Assembly: GCF_042650565.1 (NCBI RefSeq)
Contig: NZ_JBHSBH010000015.1
Span: 310,001-374,000 of the forward strand
Source: Nocardiopsis_B sediminis
GTDB lineage: Bacteria > Actinomycetota > Actinomycetes > Streptosporangiales > Streptosporangiaceae
Reading direction: 5' to 3'
Length of the DNA stretch: 64,000 nt
Shown here: positions 39,797-48,008 of the stretch, piece after piece
How positions within the stretch are numbered: the stretch's first letter is position 1
Layout of the letters: each line of letters opens with the position of its first letter
Program-made: the position numbers and the translations under genes
Notes under the pieces: generated by a model
Told to the model about the DNA's origin: nothing
The model's input: only the letters and a program-made list of their open reading frames with translations
Databases searched by the model: none

Positions 39797-39994
39797 CCGC
39801 CCTGCTCTTCCATTCCGCCTCCGCCGAACCCGGGTACCCAGTCTTGCCGACGGACGTCGCCGTGTCTGCAACGCCAGCGCTACGCATACCGGTGGTGCCC
39901 GCCCCACCCGGTGCTGCGCCGCGGTTTCCGGTGGTGGTGCACCCAGGAATTCACCGGCCGGTTCATCCGCATTCTTGACTTTCCGACCGGCCCC

Positions 39995-40010
39995 TTGGGA
40001 ACGTACCCAA
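39995..40010. promoter_or_regulatory. 16-bp LacI-like palindrome upstream of alpha-mannosidase
   Basis: TTGGGAACGTACCCAA is symmetric at 14 of 16 positions with a central ACGT. It lies 27 nt upstream of the mannosidase ATG and just downstream of a TTGACT element at 39975-39980, so it could overlap the -10 region. The arms differ from the rhamnose operators, so a different regulator is likely. Confidence 0.5.
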
Positions 40011-40036
40011 AGGCCGCCGATGTTACGGAGCGTTCC

Positions 40037-43000
40037 ATGCACGACGACCATGAGTTGGTGGAACACCGCTTGGAGCGGGTGCTGGGCGAGCGGATCTGGA
40101 CATCGGTCCATCCGGTCTCGGTACCGCTGCGGGTGTCACGGTGGGACGTTCCCGAAGAGCCGGTGCCGGTCAAGGAGGCGCTGCGGGCCTCCTACCGGTC
40201 GGCGGCGGTCGGCGACCCGTGGGGGCCGCCCTGGGGCACCACCTGGTTCCGCTTCACCGGCACGGTCCCCCACGCGTGGGCGGGCCGGCGCGTGGAAGCG
40301 GTGATCGACCTCGGCTTCGACCCAGGCCAGCCCGGATTCTCGGCCGAGGGGCTGGTCCACGACCCCTCCGGAACCGTTCTCAAGGGCCTCAACCCCCGCA
40401 ACCTCTGGGTGCGGGCGGCGTCCCCTGCGGCCGGCGGCGAGGAGGTCGACTTCTACGTCGAGGCCGCCGCCAACCCGCTGATCCTCGGCCCGGCCGGGTT
40501 CCGCCCCACGTCGCTGGGCGACCCCGCCGCCATAAACGGCGCCCCGCAGTACCGGCTGGCCCGCGCCGACCTCGCCGTCTTCGACGAGGAGGTGTGGGGG
40601 CTCAGCCTGGACCTGGAGGTCCTGAGCGGGCTGATGCACCGGCTGCCGGCGCAGTCCCCGAGGCGCTGGGAGATCCTGCGGGCCGTCGCCGCCTGCCTCG
40701 ACCGGCTCGACCCCGGCGACGTCCCGGGCACCGCCGCCGCGGCCCGCGCGCCCCTCGCCCCCGTTCTGGCGGCACCCGCCGAGCGGAGCGCGCACCGGTT
40801 GTCGGCGGTGGGCCACGCCCACATCGACTCCGCGTGGCTGTGGCCGCTGCGCGAGACCGTGCGCAAGGTCGCCCGCACCGCCGCCAACGTCACCGCGCTG
40901 ATGGACGAGCACCCCGGCCTGGTCTTCGCGATGTCGCAGGCCCAGCAGCTCGCCTGGCTGCGCGACCACCACCCCGGCGTGTTCGATCGGGTACGCGCCC
41001 GGGTCGCCGAGGGCCGGTTCGTCCCCGTGGGCGGGATGTGGGTGGAGTCCGACACCAACATGCCCGGCTCCGAGGCCCTGGCCCGGCAGTTCTCCTTCGG
41101 CAAGCGGTTCTTCCGCGAGGAGCTGGGCGTGGACACCCGCGAGGTGTGGCTGCCCGACTCCTTCGGCTACTCCGCCGCCCTGCCGCAGCTCGTGAAGCTG
41201 TCGGGGTCGCGCTGGTTCCTCACCCAGAAGATCTCCTGGAGCCAGACCAACACCTTCCCCCACCACACCTTCTGGTGGGAGGGCATCGACGGCACCCGCG
41301 TCTTCACGCACTTCCCGCCCATCGACACCTACAACGCCGAGCTGACCGGCCACGAGCTCGGCCACGCCGCCGACAACTTCCGCGAGAAGGGCCGCGCCAC
41401 GCGCTCGCTGGCCCCGTTCGGGCACGGCGACGGCGGCGGCGGCCCCACCCGGGAGATGCTGGGCCGCGCCGACCGCCTGGCCGACCTCGAGGGCTCGCCG
41501 CGGGTGCGCCTGGAGCGCCCCCAGGACTTCTTCGCCGCCGCCGAGGCGGAGTACCCCGATGCCCCGGTGTGGCTCGGCGAGCTCTACCTGGAACTTCACC
41601 GCGGCACCTACACCAGCCAGGCCGCCACCAAACAGGGCAACCGCCGCAGCGAGCACCTGCTACGTGAGGCGGAGCTGTGGGCGGCCACCGCCGCCGTGGC
41701 CACCGGCGCGGACTACCCCTACGACCGGCTCGACGACCTGTGGCGCCGGGTGCTGCTCAACCAGTTCCACGACATCCTTCCGGGCTCCTCCATCGCCTGG
41801 GTGCACCGCGAGGCCGCCCGCTCCTACGCCGAGATCGCCGAGGAGCTGACCGGGATCATCGAGTCCGCCCAGGCCGCCCTGGGCGGCGGGCCGGACGCCG
41901 GGACCGGCGAGGGCCCGCCCGGCGAGGTCGTGTTCAACCCGTGCCCGCACGAGCGCGACGGCGTCCCGGCGCTGGGGGCCGCCATCCGGGCGGTGCCGAC
42001 GGCCGACCCCGAGGTCACGGCGGTCCCGGACGGCGACGGCCACGTGCTCGACAACGGCCTGCTGAGGGTGACGGTCGACGGCCGCGGGCTGATCACCTCC
42101 GTCGTCGACCTCGGTAACGGGCGCGAGGCGATCGCCCCGGGCTCCGCCGGCAACCTCCTCCAGCTCCACCGCGACCTGCCCAACGCCTGGGACGCCTGGG
42201 ACATCGACCCGTTCTACCGCGGCAACGTCACCGACCTGGTGGCGGCAGAGGAGATCTCGGTGGTGTCGGCGGGGCCCGGCAAGGCGTCGGTGTCGGTACG
42301 GCGGTCCTTCGGCTCCTCCTCTGTGGTCCAGGTGCTCTCCCTGCGCCGCGGTGCGCGGCGGCTCGACGTCACCACCGAGGTCGACTGGCACGAGCGCGAG
42401 CGCATCCTCAAGGTCGCCTTCCCGCTGGACGTGCGGGCCGACTCCGCGGCGTCGGAGATCCAGTTCGGCCACGTCCACCGGCCCACCCACACCAACACCT
42501 CGTGGGACGCCGCCAAGTTCGAGACCTGCGCGCACCGCTGGATCCACGTCGCCGAGCCCGGGTACGGCCACGCGGTCGTCAACGACTCCACCTACGGCCA
42601 TGACGTCACCCGCGACGTGCGCGGCGACGGAGGGACCACCACCACGGTCCGGCTGTCCCTGCTGCGCGCGCCGCGCTTCCCCGACCCCGAGACCGACCAG
42701 GGGCGGCACCGGTTCGGCTACGCCCTGGTGCCCGGTGCCGGCATCGACGACGCCGTGCGCGAGGGCTACCGCATCAACCTGCCCGAGCGCGGCCTGCTCG
42801 GCGGGTCGCCCGTGGCCCCGCTGGTGGAGGCCGACGGCGCGGGGGTGGTGGTGGAGTCGGTGAAGCTGGCCGACGACCGCTCCGGCGACGTCGTGGTGCG
42901 GCTCTACGAGGCGCTGGGCGCGCGGACGTCGGGCACCCTGACCGCGTCGTTCCCGGTGGACCGGGCGGTCGCGGTCGACCTGCTGGAGGCGCCGCTCGAC

Positions 43001-43093
43001 GACGCGCCGCCGGTCGACAGCGGGCACCTGCCGGCCGTCGCGTTCCGGCTCCGCCCGTTCCAGATCCTCACCCTGCGCCTGACCCGCGCCTGA
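40037..43093 (+). CDS. GH38 alpha-mannosidase
   Basis: This 1018-residue glycoside hydrolase hydrolyses alpha-mannosides. The metal-binding segment GHAHIDSAWLWP and the nucleophile region VWLPDSFGYSAALPQL are intact. The remaining length covers the helical and beta-sandwich domains typical of GH38. There is no signal peptide, so it acts on imported oligosaccharides in the cytoplasm. The ATG at 40037 follows ACGGAG; the frame is open far upstream but that part is antisense to manA. It is probably repressed through the palindrome just upstream. Confidence 0.94.
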   Translation: MHDDHELVEHRLERVLGERIWTSVHPVSVPLRVSRWDVPEEPVPVKEALRASYRSAAVGDPWGPPWGTTWFRFTGTVPHAWAGRRVEAVIDLGFDPGQPGFSAEGLVHDPSGTVLKGLNPRNLWVRAASPAAGGEEVDFYVEAAANPLILGPAGFRPTSLGDPAAINGAPQYRLARADLAVFDEEVWGLSLDLEVLSGLMHRLPAQSPRRWEILRAVAACLDRLDPGDVPGTAAAARAPLAPVLAAPAERSAHRLSAVGHAHIDSAWLWPLRETVRKVARTAANVTALMDEHPGLVFAMSQAQQLAWLRDHHPGVFDRVRARVAEGRFVPVGGMWVESDTNMPGSEALARQFSFGKRFFREELGVDTREVWLPDSFGYSAALPQLVKLSGSRWFLTQKISWSQTNTFPHHTFWWEGIDGTRVFTHFPPIDTYNAELTGHELGHAADNFREKGRATRSLAPFGHGDGGGGPTREMLGRADRLADLEGSPRVRLERPQDFFAAAEAEYPDAPVWLGELYLELHRGTYTSQAATKQGNRRSEHLLREAELWAATAAVATGADYPYDRLDDLWRRVLLNQFHDILPGSSIAWVHREAARSYAEIAEELTGIIESAQAALGGGPDAGTGEGPPGEVVFNPCPHERDGVPALGAAIRAVPTADPEVTAVPDGDGHVLDNGLLRVTVDGRGLITSVVDLGNGREAIAPGSAGNLLQLHRDLPNAWDAWDIDPFYRGNVTDLVAAEEISVVSAGPGKASVSVRRSFGSSSVVQVLSLRRGARRLDVTTEVDWHERERILKVAFPLDVRADSAASEIQFGHVHRPTHTNTSWDAAKFETCAHRWIHVAEPGYGHAVVNDSTYGHDVTRDVRGDGGTTTTVRLSLLRAPRFPDPETDQGRHRFGYALVPGAGIDDAVREGYRINLPERGLLGGSPVAPLVEADGAGVVVESVKLADDRSGDVVVRLYEALGARTSGTLTASFPVDRAVAVDLLEAPLDDAPPVDSGHLPAVAFRLRPFQILTLRLTRA

Positions 43094-43128
43094 GACCGGC
43101 GGCCGCGCCTGAGACCGGCGGCCGCGCC
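43084..43128. repeat. 19-bp tandem repeat (2.4 copies) over the alpha-mannosidase stop codon
   Basis: The 45 bases repeat with period 19 without mismatch; the unit includes CCTGAGACCGGCGGC. The first copy contains the TGA stop. It looks like a recent slippage duplication. Confidence 0.7.
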
Positions 43129-43142
43129 GCCGCACACGTGAC

Positions 43143-43179
43143 CGGGCCCGGGGCCGCCGATCCGGCGGCCCCGGGCCCG
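43143..43179 (+). terminator. 17-bp perfect hairpin terminator after alpha-mannosidase
   Basis: CGGGCCCGGGGCCGCCG pairs without mismatch with its complement across a three-base ATC loop. It lies 50 nt after the stop codon and is followed by a short TTG. This is the strongest hairpin in the intergenic regions. Confidence 0.8.
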
Positions 43180-43286
43180 TTGCGCGCCGCGGGGCGGGGC
43201 GGCGCCCCTCCCCCGGCCGTGCGCGGCACGGCCGGGCCACCCCCGGATAACAATTCCCAACGTCGGTGATCACATATGCTCACAAA

Positions 43287-43299
43287 TGGTATTACGATT
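43287..43299. promoter_or_regulatory. candidate GntR-FCD operator upstream of gluconate permease
   Basis: TGGTATTACGATT lies 66 nt before the permease start. An almost identical element (TGGTATCACTATT) lies in the divergent regulator-kinase promoter region at 45529-45541. Both differ only at two positions, so a common regulator is likely. Confidence 0.55.
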
Positions 43300-43364
43300 T
43301 GCCGCAGCGTTCTCCCCGCGCACCCCGCCGGGCGTGCGCCCCCATCCACCACCGGGAGGCACCG

Positions 43365-44753
43365 TTGGAAGCCGCACAACCTACCCTCGCAACGGGGCCG
43401 CTGCTGCTGATCGCCGCGGCGTCCATCGCCGTTCTGCTGTTGCTCATCATGAAGTTCCGGCTGCACGCCTTCGTCGCCCTGACGCTGGTCAGCCTGCTGG
43501 TGGCCCTGGCCACCGGCATCGGCACCGCCGAGGTGGTGCCCACCCTGCTCGACGGGTTCGGCAGCACGCTCGCCGGCGTCGCGCTGCTCGTGGGCCTCGG
43601 CGTCATGATCGGCCGGATGCTGGAGGTGACCGGCGGCGCCACGGTCCTGGCCAACTCCCTCATCCGCGCCTTCGGCGAGAAGCGCGCGCCTCTCGCGCTG
43701 GGCGTCGCCTCACTGCTGTTCGGCTTCCCCATCTTCTTCGACGCCGGGCTCATCGTCATGCTGCCGATCGTGTTCAGCGTCGCCCGCCGCATGGGCGGAT
43801 CGGTGCTGCTCTACGCGTTCCCCGCTGCGGGCGCGTTCGCGGTCATGCACGCCTTCGTCCCCCCGCACCCGGGGCCGGTGACCGCCAGCGACCTGCTCGG
43901 CGCCAACATGGGCGTGACCCTGCTCGTCGGCACCGTCCTGGCGATCCCCACCTGGTACATCGCCTCCTACCTCTACAGCCGCTACGCGGGCGCGCGCTTC
44001 CAGATCCCGGTGCCCGACGCCGTCGGCGGGGGCGAAGGCGAGGGCGAGAGCGTCGACCAGCCCAACCCGCCGCACGTGGCGACCGTCATCGGCATCCTGC
44101 TGCTGCCGTTGCTGCTGATCTCGGCCAACACCGTTGTCACGACCCTCTCCACCACCGGGACCGTCGACGGCGAGGCCGCGTGGGCGCAGGCGGCCGTGCT
44201 GGTGGGCCAGACCCCGGTGGCGCTGCTCATCACCACCCTGTTCGCCATGGTCCTGCTGGGCGCCGGACGCCACCCGCGCGACCGCGTGGAGCAGATCGTC
44301 GACGGCGCGCTGGGCCCGGTGTGCTCGATCATCCTGATCACCGGGGCCGGCGGGATGTTCGGCGGGGTGCTGCGCGCCAGCGGCATCGGCGCCGCCCTGT
44401 CCGACAGCCTGGCCGCCACCGGGCTCCCGGTGATCGCCGCCGCCTTCCTCATCGCCACCGCGCTGCGCGTGGCCCAGGGGTCGGCCACCGTCGCCCTGAC
44501 GACCACGGCGGCCCTCATCGCCCCGGCCGTCGCGGCCGCCCCCGATGTGTCCACCCTCGACCTGTCGCTGATCGTCATCGCGATCGCGTGCGGCTCGACG
44601 GTGCTCTCGCACGTCAACGACTCGGGGTTCTGGCTGGTCGGGCGCTTCCTGCGCATGGACACCGCGACCACGCTGCGCACCTGGACGGTCATGGAGACCC
44701 TGATCGGCGTGGTGGGCTTCGCGTTCGCGTTCCTGCTCAGCCTGGTTCTGTGA
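43365..44753 (+). CDS. gntP: gluconate:H+ symporter, GntP family
   Basis: This 462-residue membrane protein belongs to the GntP family, which imports gluconate with protons. It is strongly hydrophobic with family motifs GFPIFFDAGLIVMLPI, FVPPHPGPV and HVNDSGFW. The TTG at 43365 is the likely start because GGGAGGC lies just upstream; translation from further upstream would need an unlikely N-terminus. The 3' end overlaps the 3' end of the convergent FCD regulator gene by 17 nt. The gluconokinase gene lies just beyond that regulator. Confidence 0.93.
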   Translation: MEAAQPTLATGPLLLIAAASIAVLLLLIMKFRLHAFVALTLVSLLVALATGIGTAEVVPTLLDGFGSTLAGVALLVGLGVMIGRMLEVTGGATVLANSLIRAFGEKRAPLALGVASLLFGFPIFFDAGLIVMLPIVFSVARRMGGSVLLYAFPAAGAFAVMHAFVPPHPGPVTASDLLGANMGVTLLVGTVLAIPTWYIASYLYSRYAGARFQIPVPDAVGGGEGEGESVDQPNPPHVATVIGILLLPLLLISANTVVTTLSTTGTVDGEAAWAQAAVLVGQTPVALLITTLFAMVLLGAGRHPRDRVEQIVDGALGPVCSIILITGAGGMFGGVLRASGIGAALSDSLAATGLPVIAAAFLIATALRVAQGSATVALTTTAALIAPAVAAAPDVSTLDLSLIVIAIACGSTVLSHVNDSGFWLVGRFLRMDTATTLRTWTVMETLIGVVGFAFAFLLSLVL

Positions 44754-45462
44754 GCCCGGCCGCACTCTGGTCCAGGGCGGTGACGACCTCGCCGACGATG
44801 GCCCGCATGGCGGCCTCCGCCACCTCGGGGAGGCCGTCGCGGACCGCGCAGGCGACGTGGGTGTGCAGGCGCAGCGCCTCGGGCCGGGGGTGCTGCGGCA
44901 TCAGGTCGTATTCGGTGCGGCCGCTGAGGACCTCGGCGACCACGCCCGACAGTCCCGCGAACATGTCGTTGCCGGAGAGTTCGAGGATGCGCCGGTGGTA
45001 TTCGATGTCCAGGAGCAGGAACGCCTCCAGGTCGCCGCTCTCGCCGGTGGCGACCATGCGGGCGTTCAGCTCGGCCAGCGCCTCGCCGTCCGCTGCCGAG
45101 GCGCGGCGCGCCGCCGAGGCGGCGGCCGGCGGCTCCACGGCCGCGCGCAGCTCGGTGAGCGAACGGAGCTGCTCCATGCGGCGCGGCCCGGCCAGGCGCC
45201 AGCGGATGAGCTGCGGGTCGTACACGCTCCACTCGTGCGGCGGGCGCACGCGCACGCCGGTGCGGGGGCGGCTGTGCACCAGGTGCATCGACTCCAGCAC
45301 GCGCACGGCCTCGCGGGCGACCGTGCGCGAGACCCCGTAGTACCGCTCCAGGCGGTCCAGCGTGAAGACGTGGCCAGGGGCGTACTCGCCGGCGGCGATG
45401 GCCGGGCCCAGCTCCGCGAGCACGCGGTTGTGCAGGGTGCGGTGGTCGGCGTCGGCGCTCAT
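44737..45462 (-). CDS. GntR-family regulator, FCD subfamily (gluconate)
   Basis: This 241-residue regulator has a winged helix (DRLERYYGVSRTVAREAVRVLESM) and a C-terminal FCD ligand domain with candidate metal-binding residues (LDIEYHRRILELSGN, LRLHTHVACAV). It lies between gluconate permease and gluconokinase and is divergent from the kinase, so it very probably responds to gluconate or a related acid. The ATG at 45462 has GAGGAG upstream; another ATG four codons earlier is possible. A shared operator motif occurs in its own promoter region and before the permease. Confidence 0.9.
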   Translation of the reverse strand: MSADADHRTLHNRVLAELGPAIAAGEYAPGHVFTLDRLERYYGVSRTVAREAVRVLESMHLVHSRPRTGVRVRPPHEWSVYDPQLIRWRLAGPRRMEQLRSLTELRAAVEPPAAASAARRASAADGEALAELNARMVATGESGDLEAFLLLDIEYHRRILELSGNDMFAGLSGVVAEVLSGRTEYDLMPQHPRPEALRLHTHVACAVRDGLPEVAEAAMRAIVGEVVTALDQSAAGLTEPG

Positions 45463-45528
45463 CGGGCTCCTCATCGGCTGCGGCCCCGCCGCCGTCCGGG
45501 GGGCCGGTGGCGGGGCGGCGGACACTAT

Positions 45529-45541
45529 TGGTATCACTATT
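45529..45541. promoter_or_regulatory. candidate GntR-FCD operator between regulator and gluconokinase
   Basis: TGGTATCACTATT matches the element upstream of the gluconate permease at 11 of 13 positions. It lies 67 nt from the regulator start and 73 nt from the kinase start, so it can control both divergent transcripts. Confidence 0.55.
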
Positions 45542-45613
45542 AATGCACGGTGCGGTCGGCCGAACACGAATGCACATCGGCACGGCGCACCCCGTCTCGG
45601 GAGGGACCACCGC

Positions 45614-46138
45614 ATGCACATCGTCTTCATGGGGGTGTCCGGCAGCGGCAAGAGCACCGTCGCCCTCAGTGTCGCCCAGCGCCTGGGCCTCCCCTACGCC
45701 GAGGCCGACGGGTTCCACCCCGAGGCCAACATCGCCAAGATGTCGGCCGGGACGCCCCTCACCGACGAGGACCGCCGCCCGTGGCTGCGTTCGCTCGCCG
45801 CCTGGATCAGCGACCATGAGCTGCGCGGCGAGTCAACGCTCATGGCGTGCTCCGCGCTCAAGCGCTCCTACCGCGACACCCTGCGCAGCGGTGCCCCCGG
45901 CGTGTACTTCGTCCACCTCGACGCCCCGACCGCGGTCATCGCCGAGCGGCTGAGGGCGCGTGCCGGGCATTTCATGCCCGCCGGGCTGCTGGACTCCCAG
46001 CAGGCGACGCTGGAGCCGCTGGAGGACGACGAGGCCGGGATCACCATCGACGTCTCGGACTCGGCGGCGCAGGTCGCCGGGCGCGTCCTGGACGCGGTGA
46101 CGGCGGCCCTGGGCCTTTCCGCCCCGCCGCAGGCCTGA
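45614..46138 (+). CDS. gntK: gluconokinase
   Basis: This 174-residue P-loop kinase converts gluconate to 6-phosphogluconate for the pentose phosphate pathway. The N-terminal motif MGVSGSGKST, followed by ADGFHPEANIAKMSAGTPL and the MACSALKRSYRD segment, is diagnostic of GntK. The start follows GGGAGG. Length fits the family. Confidence 0.95.
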   Translation: MHIVFMGVSGSGKSTVALSVAQRLGLPYAEADGFHPEANIAKMSAGTPLTDEDRRPWLRSLAAWISDHELRGESTLMACSALKRSYRDTLRSGAPGVYFVHLDAPTAVIAERLRARAGHFMPAGLLDSQQATLEPLEDDEAGITIDVSDSAAQVAGRVLDAVTAALGLSAPPQA

Positions 46139-46194
46139 CCGCGGCACGGCCGGGCGGCCTCCGCTGCGCCCGGCCACGGCCGCGGGCCGCGCCC

Positions 46195-47076
46195 TCAAGG
46201 GACGCGCATGTGCCCCATGCGGGTGGAGATCTCGACGGCGGCCTTGCCGACCGCCTCGCCGATCCCCTCGAGCTTGTCCTGCTCCATGCGGTACGACGGC
46301 CCTGAGGCGCTGATCGCGGCGATCACCTCGCCCGTGATCCCCCGGATGGGGGCCGACACGGCGTTGAGCCCCACTTCGAGCTCCTCGACCGCGATGGCGT
46401 AGCCGCGCTCGCGGATGCCGCCGAACTGGGCGCGCAGCGCATCGGGGTCGATCATGGTGCGCGGGGTCAGGCGCTCCAGCGGGCCCCGCAGGACCCGCCG
46501 CTGCTCCGCCTCGTTCATGTGCGCGAGCAGCACCTTGCCGCTGGACGTGGAGTGCAGCGGGTTCTGCCGGCCGATCCAGTTCTGGCTGACGACGGCCGAC
46601 GACCCCCGGACCTGGTCGATGTTGACCACCATGTCGCCACTGGGGATGGCGATGTTCACGGTCTCGCCGAGCTCGGCCGCGAGGTCCTCGCACACCGGCC
46701 GGCTCTGCTGGGTGAGGTCGAGGCCGGCCGCCATGGTCCCGGCCAGCCGGATGATCCCGAATCCGAGCTGGTACTTGCCCCTGAGACCCGGTTGCTCGAC
46801 CAGGCCGCGCCGCTCCAACGCCCCCACCAGGCGGAAGGCGGTGGACTTGTGCACGCCGAGCTCCACGGCGATCTCGGTGACCCCGGCCTCGCCGTGCTGG
46901 GCGAGGATCTCCAGCACGGTGATGGCGCGGTCGACCGATTGCACCGGCGCGGTCTCCTTCTCCCTGGCTTCGGCGCGCGCCGGGACCATCTCGCCACCCG
47001 ACCCCCGCCCGAACCGATCGCCGTCCGTAGTGATCCGACTCTTTCCTGTGTCTGTGCGGTGGTCGTTGGAAGCCAT
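46195..47076 (-). CDS. IclR-family transcriptional regulator
   Basis: This 293-residue regulator has the IclR winged helix (VQSVDRAITVLEIL, VTEIAVELGVHKSTAFRLVG) and the C-terminal effector domain (SGKVLLAHM, RGYAIAVEE, GEVIAAISASGPS). A low-complexity tail of about 40 residues precedes the DNA-binding domain. It is convergent with gluconokinase, and its 5' side faces the TetR regulator gene on the same strand. The target genes are not evident. Confidence 0.92.
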   Translation of the reverse strand: MASNDHRTDTGKSRITTDGDRFGRGSGGEMVPARAEAREKETAPVQSVDRAITVLEILAQHGEAGVTEIAVELGVHKSTAFRLVGALERRGLVEQPGLRGKYQLGFGIIRLAGTMAAGLDLTQQSRPVCEDLAAELGETVNIAIPSGDMVVNIDQVRGSSAVVSQNWIGRQNPLHSTSSGKVLLAHMNEAEQRRVLRGPLERLTPRTMIDPDALRAQFGGIRERGYAIAVEELEVGLNAVSAPIRGITGEVIAAISASGPSYRMEQDKLEGIGEAVGKAAVEISTRMGHMRVP

Positions 47077-47339
47077 GCCTTCCACGATAGTGGCCACCCC
47101 GTCACATTCCCCGGCGCTGAGCGGCCGCGATCGGCCTGACAGGGCCGGACGCACCGCGACGACCTGCGAAGGCGCCGCCCCCGGATTCCCCACGGAACGG
47201 ATCCGGATACGTACCGCGGGCACCGCCGACGGCACGATCGGCGGCGGCGCCCCCTGGGCCCCTCGCGTCGGGCGGCGCCGGTGGCCCGCGGCGTGCGGGC
47301 CACCGCGTCAGCGGCCGGCCGCCGCCCCTCGGCGGCGGG

Positions 47340-47897
47340 TCAGCGGTCGCGGCGGCCGGTGGCGGCGTCGGCCTGGGCGATGAGCCGGTCGGTCACCTGG
47401 CGCACCAGTTCGGGGTCGGGGCTGGGCAGCCCGGCGATGGCCGATAGGTAGAGGCCGTCGCCGACCAGGCGGATGGTCTCGGCGAGAACGGGGTCGTCCA
47501 GCTCCTCCCGGAGGAGCCGCGACCACTCCTCGAAGATCCGGCCCAGCAGCCGGCCCGACTCCCCCGACATGGCGTCCTCGCTGCGCAGGGCGGCGATGAG
47601 GGACCAGTACAGCTCGGCCTCCTCCACCGATTCCGGCACCGACGTGCGCAGGAAGGTGCGGACGACGCCTTCGTCGCCGTCGGCGGCCTCGCGGAACTCC
47701 TCGTCGGCGCGGTCCGCCAGGCGGCGGATCAGCCCGTCGAGCAGCGCCGACTTCGACGGGAAGTGGTAGAGCAGCCCCCCTTTGGAGACCCCGGCCGCCG
47801 CCGCGACGGCCTCCAGGGTCACGGCGGAGGCGCCGCCCTCGATCAGGAGGTCCTGCAACGCGTCGAGGATGCGGTCGCGGGTCGTGGAAGCACTCAC
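47340..47897 (-). CDS. TetR-family repressor of the adjacent MFS efflux gene
   Basis: This 185-residue repressor has a TetR helix-turn-helix (VTLEAVAAAAGVSKGGLLYHF) and a C-terminal ligand domain. The GTG at 47897 lacks a Shine-Dalgarno sequence; a TACAGT element at 47906-47911 ends eight bases upstream, so the mRNA may be leaderless. It is divergent from an MFS drug exporter, and two 18-bp palindromes fill the 111-nt intergenic space. This is the standard arrangement of an autoregulated efflux repressor such as LfrR/LfrA. Confidence 0.92.
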   Translation of the reverse strand: MSASTTRDRILDALQDLLIEGGASAVTLEAVAAAAGVSKGGLLYHFPSKSALLDGLIRRLADRADEEFREAADGDEGVVRTFLRTSVPESVEEAELYWSLIAALRSEDAMSGESGRLLGRIFEEWSRLLREELDDPVLAETIRLVGDGLYLSAIAGLPSPDPELVRQVTDRLIAQADAATGRRDR

Positions 47898-47908
47898 GAT
47901 TGGACACT

Positions 47909-47926
47909 GTACCGGCCGGACTGTAC
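47909..47926. promoter_or_regulatory. TetR-type operator 1 (imperfect palindrome)
   Basis: GTACCGGCCGGACTGTAC is an 18-bp imperfect copy of the perfect palindrome at 47928-47945. The centres are 19 bases apart, so two dimers could bind on nearly the same DNA face. It overlaps the presumed repressor promoter. Confidence 0.65.
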
Positions 47927-47927
47927 T

Positions 47928-47945
47928 GTACCGTCCGGACGGTAC
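47928..47945. promoter_or_regulatory. TetR-type operator 2 (perfect palindrome)
   Basis: GTACCGTCCGGACGGTAC is fully symmetric. It overlaps a TACACT -10-like element (47943-47948) directed toward the MFS gene, so binding should block its transcription. Confidence 0.7.
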
Positions 47946-48008
47946 ACTAACGACGTTTGCCGGACACCCGGCACGCCCGCGACCCCTGAAGAGAGAAGAG
48001 AGAGGACC

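Noticed and set aside
38645..40036. Long in-frame extension upstream of the alpha-mannosidase
   Set aside because: It is antisense to manA, low in complexity and typical of spurious frames in GC-rich DNA; the ATG at 40037 has a ribosome binding site and a normal GH38 N-terminus.
43245..43258. Sequence GGATAACAATTCC resembling part of the E. coli lac operator
   Set aside because: Only the right half matches, there is no LacI gene nearby, and the better-supported operator is the TGGTAT element 30 bases downstream.
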